This document shows positions 1-7,852 of a stretch of DNA of 64,000 nt, one piece after another (within the stretch, counting starts at the first letter, position 1; the number at the start of each line of letters is the position of its first letter). A program made the position numbers and the translations under genes. The notes under the pieces were generated by a model. That model saw only the letters and a program-made list of their open reading frames with translations, was not told the origin of the DNA and searched no databases. The DNA is from an uncultured Pelagibacteraceae bacterium (GTDB lineage Bacteria > Pseudomonadota > Alphaproteobacteria > Pelagibacterales > Pelagibacteraceae): contig CABYNS010000001.1 in assembly GCA_902520335.1 (NCBI GenBank), forward strand, positions 240,001-304,000, written 5' to 3'.

Positions 1-316
1 TTTCAAATTTATTACTTTTGAAACTCATCTTAGGATTAAATCCTGCATTATTTATTAAACAGTCAATTTTTTTAAAGTTTTTGTAAATCTTATTAATCGT
101 GTTTTTTACTTGATTTTTTTTTGTAATATCAACTTTATAAAAAGCTAGAGAATGATTAATTTTTTTTAAATTTTTTTTTAATTTATCAATTTTTTTTTGA
201 TCATTATCTAAAACAATTGGAATTCCACCATGTTTTTGAATAGTCTGCACCATTCTAGATCCCAATAATCCCGCACCACCAGTAATGAGTATTATTTTAG
301 ATTTTAAATTAAACAT
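1..316 (-). CDS. SDR-family NAD(P)-dependent oxidoreductase, N-terminal part (cut by window edge)
   Basis: The N-terminal ~105 residues of a short-chain dehydrogenase/reductase are visible; the rest lies beyond the left edge. The glycine-rich nucleotide-binding motif TGGAGLLGS sits at residues 12-20, an acidic residue follows the second strand (VLDND), and the structural NNAG motif is near residue 89. The YxxxK active site is outside the window. The ATG overlaps the stop codon of the upstream aminotransferase gene by one base (TAATG), so the two are translationally coupled. From its position it probably reduces or oxidises a sugar intermediate in the nonulosonic-acid-type pathway encoded next to it; the substrate cannot be told. 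Confidence 0.85.
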   Translation of the reverse strand, partial: MFNLKSKIILITGGAGLLGSRMVQTIQKHGGIPIVLDNDQKKIDKLKKNLKKINHSLAFYKVDITKKNQVKNTINKIYKNFKKIDCLINNAGFNPKMSFKSNKFE

Positions 317-1704
317 TAATTTTTTTGACTTGTTGCTACTGCCTGAAAATCAGCTACTCTAGTAAAAACTGTTTCACAAGGTTTTCCAAGCAAATTATTT
401 TCTATTTTTTTGTTATTTTTAATAATTTTTCCTAATTTTTTAAATGCATCTTCAAAAGCATTTAAAGAATAGTCTATGTGCTTTTCTTTATGAGAATAAC
501 ATATAGAGTGATATTGAGACCACAAAACTCCTCTAAACATTAGTTCTTGCTGTAATAAACTTTTTGTGATCAATGGTTTCTTATACTTTCCAATTTTTTT
601 TATGGTCATTACAGACCTACAAGGATATCCAGCACACGCTATCATATCTTCCAAATTATAAATTCTAGCAAGATCATTCATTCCTTTTTTTAGACGTCCT
701 CCAATTTTATACAAATGATCAATAACTTTTTTCTTTTCCATTTTTTTTATTGTGGCTTTTGCTGCAGCTAATCCAATACAATCACCCCCATATGTGAATG
801 AAAAAAATGTTTTTTCTAAATATTTAATATATTCCCATTTTCCAGTGATTGCTGAAACAGGTATACCATTAGACATGGCTTTTGCCCAACAAGATAGATC
901 TGGAATAACATCAAACATTTTTTGAGCTCCACCCATGTCATATCTAAATCCAGTTACCACTTCATCGAACACTAAAAGAGCTCCATTTTTTTTACATAGA
1001 CTTTTTACATCAGTTAAAAAGTTATTTTTTTTATTATAGTCTTTCCATTTTGTTGAGCCCGATGGTTTTGATAGAGGGCCATTTACCGTTATTGGTTCCA
1101 TAATAACACATGCGATTTTATTTTTATATTTTGAAAATATTTTCTCCAAACTTGAGATATTATTGTAAGCAAAAGAGTGAGCTAATTGATCATTAAATTT
1201 GGGTATTCCTGAGTTTAAATCAGTAGTACCAATAAACCAATCATGCCATCCATGATAGCCACAAAAAGCAATATGATCTCTTTTGGTAATCGCCCTCGAC
1301 AATCTAACCGCGATGGCAGTGGCGTCAGCTCCATTTTTACCAAATCTTGCCCCCTCAGCATCTGGAATGTGTTTAACTAACAATTCAGCAACATCAATTT
1401 CAAGTTTGTTGCTCACACTGAAAGTTGAACCCAAAGCTAATTGTTTTTTAACTGCATTATTTACATCCTTGTCAGCATAACCCAATATAAGAGGCTGGTT
1501 TGCCATAACATAGTCAATAAACTTATTTCCATCTACATCCCAAACTTCACAACCCTTTCCTTTTGCTAAAAATTTTGGTGAAACACCATCACTAAATGCT
1601 TTAACTCCTTTACTATAAGTTTGAGATCCATAAGGAATTATTTTTAAAGCTTTCTTATGAAGTTTATTGGAATTTTTTATGTTAATTTTTTTTACTGTTC
1701 TCAT
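316..1704 (-). CDS. Class III PLP aminotransferase, glutamate-1-semialdehyde aminomutase-like
   Basis: A fold-type I pyridoxal-phosphate enzyme of 462 residues. DEVVTGFR (residues 247-254) carries the cofactor-binding Asp, and the Schiff-base lysine is Lys275 in WAKAMSNG. These motifs are typical of the glutamate-1-semialdehyde aminomutase / class III aminotransferase family. Genuine HemL is usually shorter (~430) and lies outside sugar clusters. Here the gene sits with NeuB, NeuA, a methyltransferase and an SDR, so it more likely transaminates a keto sugar or attaches an amino group for a surface glycan. That role is inferred from context. It lies 10 bp after the TylF-type methyltransferase gene and overlaps the SDR gene by one base. 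Confidence 0.85.
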   Translation of the reverse strand: MRTVKKINIKNSNKLHKKALKIIPYGSQTYSKGVKAFSDGVSPKFLAKGKGCEVWDVDGNKFIDYVMANQPLILGYADKDVNNAVKKQLALGSTFSVSNKLEIDVAELLVKHIPDAEGARFGKNGADATAIAVRLSRAITKRDHIAFCGYHGWHDWFIGTTDLNSGIPKFNDQLAHSFAYNNISSLEKIFSKYKNKIACVIMEPITVNGPLSKPSGSTKWKDYNKKNNFLTDVKSLCKKNGALLVFDEVVTGFRYDMGGAQKMFDVIPDLSCWAKAMSNGIPVSAITGKWEYIKYLEKTFFSFTYGGDCIGLAAAKATIKKMEKKKVIDHLYKIGGRLKKGMNDLARIYNLEDMIACAGYPCRSVMTIKKIGKYKKPLITKSLLQQELMFRGVLWSQYHSICYSHKEKHIDYSLNAFEDAFKKLGKIIKNNKKIENNLLGKPCETVFTRVADFQAVATSQKN

Positions 1705-1714
1705 TAAGATTTTT

Positions 1715-2371
1715 TTATTTTATAATGTATCCAGTAGGACTTTCAGTATTATCTAAGAGATTTACTTTGTATTTTTTTTCTTTTAAAAACTCATCTACTG
1801 CCTCAGTTTCTCCCCACCCTCTGCTACCGTATTCATCTAAAATAACTATTCCACCTTTGCTCAGTTTAGGAAAAAAATTAACCAGAGCAGATTTTGTACC
1901 GTTATAGGTGTCTAAATCAAGATGAAGCAACGATATTTTAAAACCATAGTTTTTTTTAACATAATTTTTAGATGTTTTGCCAACATCACCTTTAACAAAT
2001 TCAAATTTTTTATCATCAGTAATTTTTCTAGCTTTCTTTGATAACTTAACTGGATCTACTCCTTTAAATTCACTATTTTTCACATATTTTTTTGCACTTA
2101 TTTTCTCTACCTTTTTAAGATTTTTTGGAAAACCAGAAAACATATCAAATCCAATAACTTTTTTCTGTGAATTGGGAGAAAAAATTTTTAAACATTTAAG
2201 CCAAAACATAAAACTCACTCCTTTAAAAACTCCACACTCGACAATATCTCCTGGGATATTTATGGTTTTTTTAAACAATTCATATCTTGATAAAATTTTT
2301 CTTATTCTAGAAATATCTTCGCTTAATAAAAGATTGTTATAATTATCCCAAATATTACTTTCTTTTTTCAT
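1715..2371 (-). CDS. TylF/MycF-family (macrocin O-methyltransferase-like) SAM methyltransferase
   Basis: A 218-residue class I methyltransferase. The SAM-binding region is GDIVECGVFKGVSF (about residues 41-54). The metal/catalytic segment LLHLDLDTYNGT and the later GGIVILDEYGSRGWGET match the TylF family, which O-methylates sugars using a divalent metal. It overlaps the NeuB gene by one base (its ATG shares the A of the NeuB stop) and precedes the aminotransferase, so it belongs to the nonulosonate-type operon. A likely role is O-methylation of the sugar product. A second TylF-family gene lies at 37081-37851. Confidence 0.85.
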   Translation of the reverse strand: MKKESNIWDNYNNLLLSEDISRIRKILSRYELFKKTINIPGDIVECGVFKGVSFMFWLKCLKIFSPNSQKKVIGFDMFSGFPKNLKKVEKISAKKYVKNSEFKGVDPVKLSKKARKITDDKKFEFVKGDVGKTSKNYVKKNYGFKISLLHLDLDTYNGTKSALVNFFPKLSKGGIVILDEYGSRGWGETEAVDEFLKEKKYKVNLLDNTESPTGYIIK

Positions 2372-3204
2372 TAAATTAAATGTGCTCTCAATTTTTTAGC
2401 CATTTCTTTTTCTTCCGGTAAAAATACTTTTTTTCCATTTCCAAGAGCTTTTTCAACTTTCCTTACAGAGTCAACTAATGATTTTAAGCCATTAGGTTCT
2501 ATAGATGCAGATTGATCAGACCCATACATACTTCTATCAAGAGTTATGTGTCTTTCCAATGATGTTAATCCAAAAGCACTAGCTGCTATAGAAATAGCAA
2601 GACCACTTTCATGCCCACTATAGCCAACTTTACACTTAAACTTTTTTTTTAAAGTATTTATAAATTTCAAATTAGCTGTTTCATCTTTTAATGGATAAGT
2701 AGAAACACAATGCATTAGTTCAAAAGAACATTTTCTTTTTTTGAAGATTTTTACTGCATCATCAATAATTTTCATATTACTCATTCCAGTTGAAATAAAA
2801 GTATGTTTTCTTTGCTTAGCAACAAAGTCTAAAAATTTTTTATCAACTATCATTGCAGAGGCTATTTTATTAAATTTAGTCTTGAATTTATTTAAGAATT
2901 TTTGACTATCAATATCCCAGGCAGATGCAAACCAATAAATATTCTTTTTTTTGCAATAAGTATCTATTGATTTGTACTCCTTAAGCCCAAATTCTAAACC
3001 ATTTTTTTGTTCATAAAAAGTTTTGCCCCAAGGACTTTCACGATAAGATGATAATTGTTCTTTTGAATAAACTTTATTTAAAGTTCTTTTTTGAAATTTC
3101 ACAGCATCGCATCCAGCGGATTTGGCTATATCTATCAATTTTTTACAAATATCGAGGCTACCATTATGATTAATACCTATCTCAGCAATTATAAATATAC
3201 TCAT
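2371..3204 (-). CDS. neuB: N-acetylneuraminate synthase family protein (NeuB-like), short form without SAF domain
   Basis: This protein resembles NeuB/PseI/LegI, which condense phosphoenolpyruvate with an N-acetyl-hexosamine-type aldehyde to give a nonulosonic acid. The TIM-barrel start IAEIGINHNGS is at residues 6-16, followed by DAVKFQKR, STGMS, the HCVSTYP segment and GYSGHE, all typical of the family. Family members are usually about 330-350 residues and end in an SAF (antifreeze-like) domain. This one stops at 277, right after the barrel, at a point where the linker to the SAF domain would start. The next gene is NeuA-like and overlaps by 4 bp, which supports a nonulosonate pathway. The exact sugar cannot be told. 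Confidence 0.88.
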   Translation of the reverse strand: MSIFIIAEIGINHNGSLDICKKLIDIAKSAGCDAVKFQKRTLNKVYSKEQLSSYRESPWGKTFYEQKNGLEFGLKEYKSIDTYCKKKNIYWFASAWDIDSQKFLNKFKTKFNKIASAMIVDKKFLDFVAKQRKHTFISTGMSNMKIIDDAVKIFKKRKCSFELMHCVSTYPLKDETANLKFINTLKKKFKCKVGYSGHESGLAISIAASAFGLTSLERHITLDRSMYGSDQSASIEPNGLKSLVDSVRKVEKALGNGKKVFLPEEKEMAKKLRAHLI

Positions 3205-3857
3205 TTATTAAGCTTTCTATTTTTAAATTTAATTAAATCTTTTTTAGTGTCAATTTCGATAATATCTTCTTTTATAATTATCGGGGTAGTGTTACTATTA
3301 ATCAGTTCAGAATTCAATTTTTTTAATTCTTTAATTTTAAAAGCACACAAATAATGATGATGTTCAAATAATTCAATCTTATCTTGCCTTCTATAGATAT
3401 CGTTATTAATAAATTTTTTTAATTTTTTTTTTACAACCCAACAATCAAAAGGATGAGTTTTTGGTGCAACAAAACTTATAGCACTTAAAAAATTTTTTTT
3501 TTGAGTAATATTTTTAAGTTTATAAAAGTCTACAATTTTTCTCTCTGGTATGGTAAGATAAAATAGCCACATAACAGTTTCTTTATTTAGATTAAAATTG
3601 ATACTTATTTCTAACATCAGTGACTTAATTGATGAATTATCCAAAGCATTTTTTTTTTGTCTTTTATAATAAGAAAAATTTGATTTTTTACACTTTGAAA
3701 CAAAATATTTATCATCAGATGCAAAAATAACTTTATCAAACCAATTTATTTTTTTTAAAAATTTTTTGGTATAATCAAACAAAAGTCTATTTTTATATCT
3801 TAAACCCTTACTATTTTTTCTAGCAGGTATTATTGCTATATGGTTTATTTTTTTCAT
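3201..3857 (-). CDS. neuA: CMP-N-acetylneuraminate (nonulosonate) cytidylyltransferase-like, NeuA family
   Basis: Predicted to activate a nonulosonic acid with CTP to form a CMP-sugar. The N-terminal nucleotide-binding motif IAIIPARKNSKGLRYKN (residues 8-24) is the hallmark of the NeuA/KdsB cytidylyltransferases, and 218 residues fits the stand-alone catalytic domain. The first half of the motif is well kept, but the remainder is divergent and rich in Lys/Ile, as is usual in this AT-rich genome. It overlaps the NeuB gene by 4 bp and starts directly next to the Gfo/Idh/MocA gene, so the three are probably co-transcribed. It is distinct from the KdsB-like gene at 27713. Confidence 0.85.
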   Translation of the reverse strand: MKKINHIAIIPARKNSKGLRYKNRLLFDYTKKFLKKINWFDKVIFASDDKYFVSKCKKSNFSYYKRQKKNALDNSSIKSLMLEISINFNLNKETVMWLFYLTIPERKIVDFYKLKNITQKKNFLSAISFVAPKTHPFDCWVVKKKLKKFINNDIYRRQDKIELFEHHHYLCAFKIKELKKLNSELINSNTTPIIIKEDIIEIDTKKDLIKFKNRKLNK

Positions 3858-4763
3858 TTACTTCGCAATTTTCTCACATAAAGATATAACATATTTTGCA
3901 AAAGGTAGTGAATTTTGAATGGTGATTTTATTATTATTACAAAATTTTTTGAAAAGTTTATATTGATGAATAAATCCAGGTTTAGAATTTTTATCATAGT
4001 CATGAACATATTTATTTAAAACTGGATTGTAGATATTAAGATTTTTTTTTTTAAATTTTTTTAATTTTTTGTACTCTCTCAATTCCTCTATTGGAGATAA
4101 ATTTAAAAATGAGTTATTAGCATACACATCTATTTTAAAATTTGTTGGAGCATTAAAAATTACTGATAAATTTATTAAAGTTTTTTTATTTTCTAGCAAA
4201 CATGAAATCATTTTTTTGTTAGAAATTTTAACCTTTAATTTTAAATTTCCAAAAAGATATATTAATACTGATATAATATGACAAGAATTCGAGATAAAAT
4301 TTTTTTTGTTAGCTTCAGGACAAACAACATTGACAAAAATTCTTCCATTATTTTTTTTTACATATTCTGATTTTATATAATTAACTGTTTTATAAAAAAT
4401 TCTATTATAACCAACAAAAATTTTATCGTTTTTAATTTGATCCAATTTTTTCGAATTATAAGCGATAGGTTTTTCCACTATTATAGGCTTTTTATATTTT
4501 GACAGAAATTTAAGAACTTTAACTGTATCTTCAATTCTGGGAGCTACTAAAAAACATATATTTTCAATTTTGGACGACTGTTGCACACACTCTTTCCAAT
4601 TCGAAAAAAATCTTTTAATCTTAAATCTTTTTTTAATTTTTTTGGCATTAAGAGAATTAAAATTAAGGCTTGTTATACTATGTACTTCAAACTTATTTTT
4701 CTGTGCAGCATAAATATGTTTTGGTATTATATCGGAAGAACCTATTATACATAATTTATACAT
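3858..4763 (-). CDS. Gfo/Idh/MocA-family oxidoreductase-like protein
   Basis: A 301-residue Rossmann-type protein. The start CIIGSSDIIPKHIYAA takes the place of the usual GxGxxG. The family's EKP motif is clear in PIIVEKPIAY (about residues 94-103). Members oxidise or reduce sugars with NAD(P). Here the glycine motif is altered (GSSDII), so cofactor binding may be weakened or changed. The gene is the first of the minus-strand nonulosonate operon and diverges from another Gfo/Idh/MocA-like gene with a 33-bp gap, suggesting a pair acting on related substrates. The substrate is unknown. Confidence 0.7.
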   Translation of the reverse strand: MYKLCIIGSSDIIPKHIYAAQKNKFEVHSITSLNFNSLNAKKIKKRFKIKRFFSNWKECVQQSSKIENICFLVAPRIEDTVKVLKFLSKYKKPIIVEKPIAYNSKKLDQIKNDKIFVGYNRIFYKTVNYIKSEYVKKNNGRIFVNVVCPEANKKNFISNSCHIISVLIYLFGNLKLKVKISNKKMISCLLENKKTLINLSVIFNAPTNFKIDVYANNSFLNLSPIEELREYKKLKKFKKKNLNIYNPVLNKYVHDYDKNSKPGFIHQYKLFKKFCNNNKITIQNSLPFAKYVISLCEKIAK

Positions 4764-4796
4764 GAATTTTGAATTTAAAAATTATACTATTTTACC

Positions 4797-5714
4797 ATGA
4801 AGTCTAAGATAAAAAATATTTTAATTATTGGTACCGGATCAATGGGAATGTCCCATTATGAATCTTTTTATAATTCTAAAAATCTTTATAATATTGATTT
4901 ATGCGATCTAAAGATAAAAAAAATCCAAAATAAATTAAGAAATATACAAAAATTCCAAAGATTGAGATTTTTTGCCAATATTCCAAAAAATAATAGATAT
5001 GATCTTGTTATAATAGCCACTAATTCAAAAGAAAGATATTCAATTTTAAAAAAATTATTAAAATTTAATAATATTAAGAATTTGATTCTAGAAAAATTTT
5101 TATTTAATGGGATTAAAGAATACTCTGATTTCAAAATTTTGATTCAAAAATATTCTACAATTAAAAAAGTAAATGTGAATATTTGGGGACAATATTTAAT
5201 AAAGAAAATTGGATTAAAATTAACTAAAAATTTTGTAGCTTCTTATCGTTTAAGAAAAAAAGGATTGGCAACGAATTTAATTCATATATTAGACATGTTT
5301 TATTCTTTAACAAATAAAGGTAATTTTGAAATTTCATCTCCAAATTTAAAAAAACTCAAAGCAAAAAGAAAAGGCTATAATGAACTAAGTGGAAATTTAA
5401 TTATAAAAAATAACAATGGATCCCTAAAGATTTACGATAATAGTAAACTTAAGCATCATACTCTATATGTTAAAAGTAGAGGCAAAACTTTTATTCTTCA
5501 GATAAACAAAAAAAACCAATGTTTTTTTTATGTTAATAAAAAGCTAACAAAGATATTCAAATTCCCATTAGCAAAAAATTATACCGAAAACTTTTTTAGA
5601 AAATCTCTTAACTCTAATAATCCAATATACAACAATTATGATCGTACTAGTTTCTTATCTCAAAAAATATTATTATTTATAAAATCTAAATTTGATAATT
5701 TTAATCTCACTTAG
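4797..5714 (+). CDS. Gfo/Idh/MocA-like oxidoreductase, divergent
   Basis: The N-terminus IIGTGSMGMSHY (residues 9-20) is a good GxGxxG nucleotide-binding motif, followed by a Rossmann fold with VIIATNS. At the EKP position the sequence is LEKF, so the conserved proline is lost. The 305-residue length is slightly short for the family (~330-350). It may be an NAD(P)-dependent sugar oxidoreductase, or a diverged copy that has lost activity. It is the only plus-strand gene among the nonulosonate genes and ends 5 bp from the convergent GNAT gene. Confidence 0.65.
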   Translation: MKSKIKNILIIGTGSMGMSHYESFYNSKNLYNIDLCDLKIKKIQNKLRNIQKFQRLRFFANIPKNNRYDLVIIATNSKERYSILKKLLKFNNIKNLILEKFLFNGIKEYSDFKILIQKYSTIKKVNVNIWGQYLIKKIGLKLTKNFVASYRLRKKGLATNLIHILDMFYSLTNKGNFEISSPNLKKLKAKRKGYNELSGNLIIKNNNGSLKIYDNSKLKHHTLYVKSRGKTFILQINKKNQCFFYVNKKLTKIFKFPLAKNYTENFFRKSLNSNNPIYNNYDRTSFLSQKILLFIKSKFDNFNLT

Positions 5715-5719
5715 TTAAT

Positions 5720-6271
5720 CTATTCATACTTTTTTTTAATATTCTTGAACTCGTCTTTTGTTAATTCTAAATAATATACATCCTTGAATTTTTTATCTTT
5801 TTTAAAATGTTTTTTAAAATGACCAGAAATTCTCATTCCAAATTCTAAATTACTAGCTAATGATCTAAAATTGTCTGTGTAGCATGGAGAAAAAATTTTA
5901 TTCATTTTTAATTTATTGAAGGCATAATCACAAATTTTGTAAAGCATCAATAGCCCGTAATTTTTTCCTCTTTGATTTGTATTTCCTAATAATCGACCAT
6001 AACCACAATTTTTATTATGATAATCTATGTGATTAATTCTTATATTTCCGATGTACTCTCTGTTAGACTTTAATCTAACGGCAAACATTAAATCGCCACT
6101 TTTTTTTAAATCTTTTAAATATTTTAATAATTGTTTCTTAGTATATTTATACGGTGGTCTGTTTAAAACTTTTACATTACCTGAATTATTTACCCACTTT
6201 AACCAGCCCAAGTCTATATGTTTTGTGGAAATTTTTTCTAAAAAAATTATGTTATGTTTTAATTTAGACAT
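5720..6271 (-). CDS. GNAT-family N-acetyltransferase (RimJ/RimL or PseH type)
   Basis: A 183-residue acetyltransferase. The fold is recognisable from YIGNIRINHIDYHNKNCGYG, then the acetyl-CoA loop NTNQRGKNYG and the helix LLMLYKICDYAFNKLKMNKI. Acetyltransferases of this type (for example PseH) acetylate amino sugars on the way to pseudaminic or legionaminic acids. The close position to NeuA/NeuB makes that role plausible here. It is transcribed away from the 149-bp gap on its right, which must hold its promoter. Confidence 0.8.
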   Translation of the reverse strand: MSKLKHNIIFLEKISTKHIDLGWLKWVNNSGNVKVLNRPPYKYTKKQLLKYLKDLKKSGDLMFAVRLKSNREYIGNIRINHIDYHNKNCGYGRLLGNTNQRGKNYGLLMLYKICDYAFNKLKMNKIFSPCYTDNFRSLASNLEFGMRISGHFKKHFKKDKKFKDVYYLELTKDEFKNIKKKYE

Positions 6272-6420
6272 ATTTTGATAGTTTTATATATGTAAATCAC
6301 AAGTTATCAATGAGTAATCTAAAATTTAAATAAATTATAATTTTGAAACTTTATTAAATTCAAAAAAAACGCTATTTTGTAAAATTAATTATTAGTATCA
6401 TTAACTTAAAATAAATTTTA
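6272..6420. other. Divergent intergenic region, 149 bp, probably holding two promoters
   Basis: This is the longest gene-free stretch in the window. It separates the divergently transcribed GNAT and sialyltransferase-like genes. The sequence is almost entirely A and T with scattered TATAAT- and TTGAAA-like words, but no pair of boxes has good spacing, so I do not assign a specific promoter. No open reading frame or RNA-like hairpin stands out. Confidence 0.4.
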
Positions 6421-7755
6421 ATGAAGAAAAAACCAATATTAATGTGTTTTCAAAATTATTATGTAATTGAAAATTATAAATATGATCTGCAAATCTTATC
6501 TAAAGAATTTGATATTATAATCATTTTAAGCAACTTTAGGTTAAGTGAAAAAATTAAAATAAAATTATTCGAATTTTTAAAAAATATTGGTATAGAAAAA
6601 GTTTATGTAATTCCTTACTATGAAAAAAGTAATGGTATTGAAAGAACTTTACTATCAATTTTGAACACTCATATATATTTATTATACTTACGTATAAAAA
6701 TGAAATTTAATCAATTCGAATATTGTATTTCGGATAGCCGTATTTTTATTTGGCAAAAAATTATTCTTGAAAATTTATTAAGTAAAGAATGCTTACAAAT
6801 AGGAATTTCTCACGACCCAATTTTGCTACCTACAGAAAAAATAAAAGAATTATTAGACAATAAAGATATTTTAAAGATTGTAAAATCAGTACATAAGTTA
6901 AGACAAATAATTCCAACAAAAAAAGAAAAAAAGAAAAAAGATTTAAGAATTAGATTACTTAATACGTTTAAAAGATTTTTAGATTTATTTTTAGATAGAA
7001 TTTTTTTATCTTATATTTTTTATGCAAGAAACTTTAAATATGATGAATATGATTTAAATTCAAATGGTGAAACCAAAAAATATGATATTAAAATTACTTT
7101 TTATTACTCTTCATTTTTGTTTTGGAAGAAATGGTATCATGAAGAAAATAAAAATGTTTATTTATTAAAAACTAAAGATAATTGTTTATGTAATAATCAA
7201 ATAAAAAATAAAATTATATTTTTATCAAGTGGACCTTTAATGAGTTTAGAGGCAGAAAACTCTCCAGATAGAATTGAGAAAATTAAATTACAATCAATTA
7301 AAATAGCAAATTTTGTAAATGACCAGTTGAAAAAAAATCCAAGTTTAAATCAATTAGATATTAGACATCATCCTAGAGGAATAAATTTTAATAAAGACTT
7401 ATTTAATAAACAAATTTCAAATAATTTAAATAATCACATAAAATTTAATATTTTAGATGATGATAAACCGATAAGTGATATCGCGTGTGAATATGAAATT
7501 GCTTTTGGGATGATGAGTGCTGTGTTAGATGGGTTTAGTGCTTCTTGTAAAACTTTAAAAGTATTTTGTTTGAAATCTTTGAGCAAAGAAAGATTTGGTG
7601 AAGAATATTTCTTGAAATTACTTAATGAAAATATTTTCTTTTATGATGATGAAAATAATGAGTTGGACAGAAATTATAATAGATATACAAAAAATCTTAA
7701 AAAAGAAAAAAAGCAAAATTTTTCACAATTTATATTAGATATTTGTAAAAAATAA
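6421..7755 (+). CDS. Putative glycosyltransferase, possibly sialyltransferase-like (GT-B with His-Pro motif)
   Basis: A 444-residue protein I do not firmly recognise. It starts like a surface-glycan enzyme (two Rossmann-like halves, no signal peptide). Its central/C-terminal part contains LDIRHHPRG followed later by IACEYEIAFGMMSAVLDG. A His-Pro pair at this place is the conserved CMP-binding 'HP motif' of bacterial sialyl- and polysialyltransferases (GT52/GT38/GT80), and the Ser/Gly-rich segment after it would fit their second site. The CMP-nonulosonate genes upstream would supply its donor. The family assignment is an inference; a capsule-type glycosyltransferase of another family is the main alternative. 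Confidence 0.5.
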   Translation: MKKKPILMCFQNYYVIENYKYDLQILSKEFDIIIILSNFRLSEKIKIKLFEFLKNIGIEKVYVIPYYEKSNGIERTLLSILNTHIYLLYLRIKMKFNQFEYCISDSRIFIWQKIILENLLSKECLQIGISHDPILLPTEKIKELLDNKDILKIVKSVHKLRQIIPTKKEKKKKDLRIRLLNTFKRFLDLFLDRIFLSYIFYARNFKYDEYDLNSNGETKKYDIKITFYYSSFLFWKKWYHEENKNVYLLKTKDNCLCNNQIKNKIIFLSSGPLMSLEAENSPDRIEKIKLQSIKIANFVNDQLKKNPSLNQLDIRHHPRGINFNKDLFNKQISNNLNNHIKFNILDDDKPISDIACEYEIAFGMMSAVLDGFSASCKTLKVFCLKSLSKERFGEEYFLKLLNENIFFYDDENNELDRNYNRYTKNLKKEKKQNFSQFILDICKK

Positions 7756-7830
7756 AGTTCTTGAGAAAATAAAAAATATTACTGAGAGTAATTTTAAAAT
7801 TAAATTTTTTAATTCTTTTGATTTTGAGAG

Positions 7831-7852
7831 AGTTAGTTTAGTTAAACTAATT
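7831..7852. terminator. Inverted repeat between convergent genes, candidate bidirectional terminator
   Basis: TTAGTTTA and TAAACTAA form a perfect 8-bp inverted repeat separated by two bases, extended by A-T and G-T pairs at the base. It lies immediately before the stop codon of the minus-strand ABC gene, between two convergent genes. There is no clean T-run on either side, so it may be a weak terminator or simply a chance AT-rich palindrome. Confidence 0.3.
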
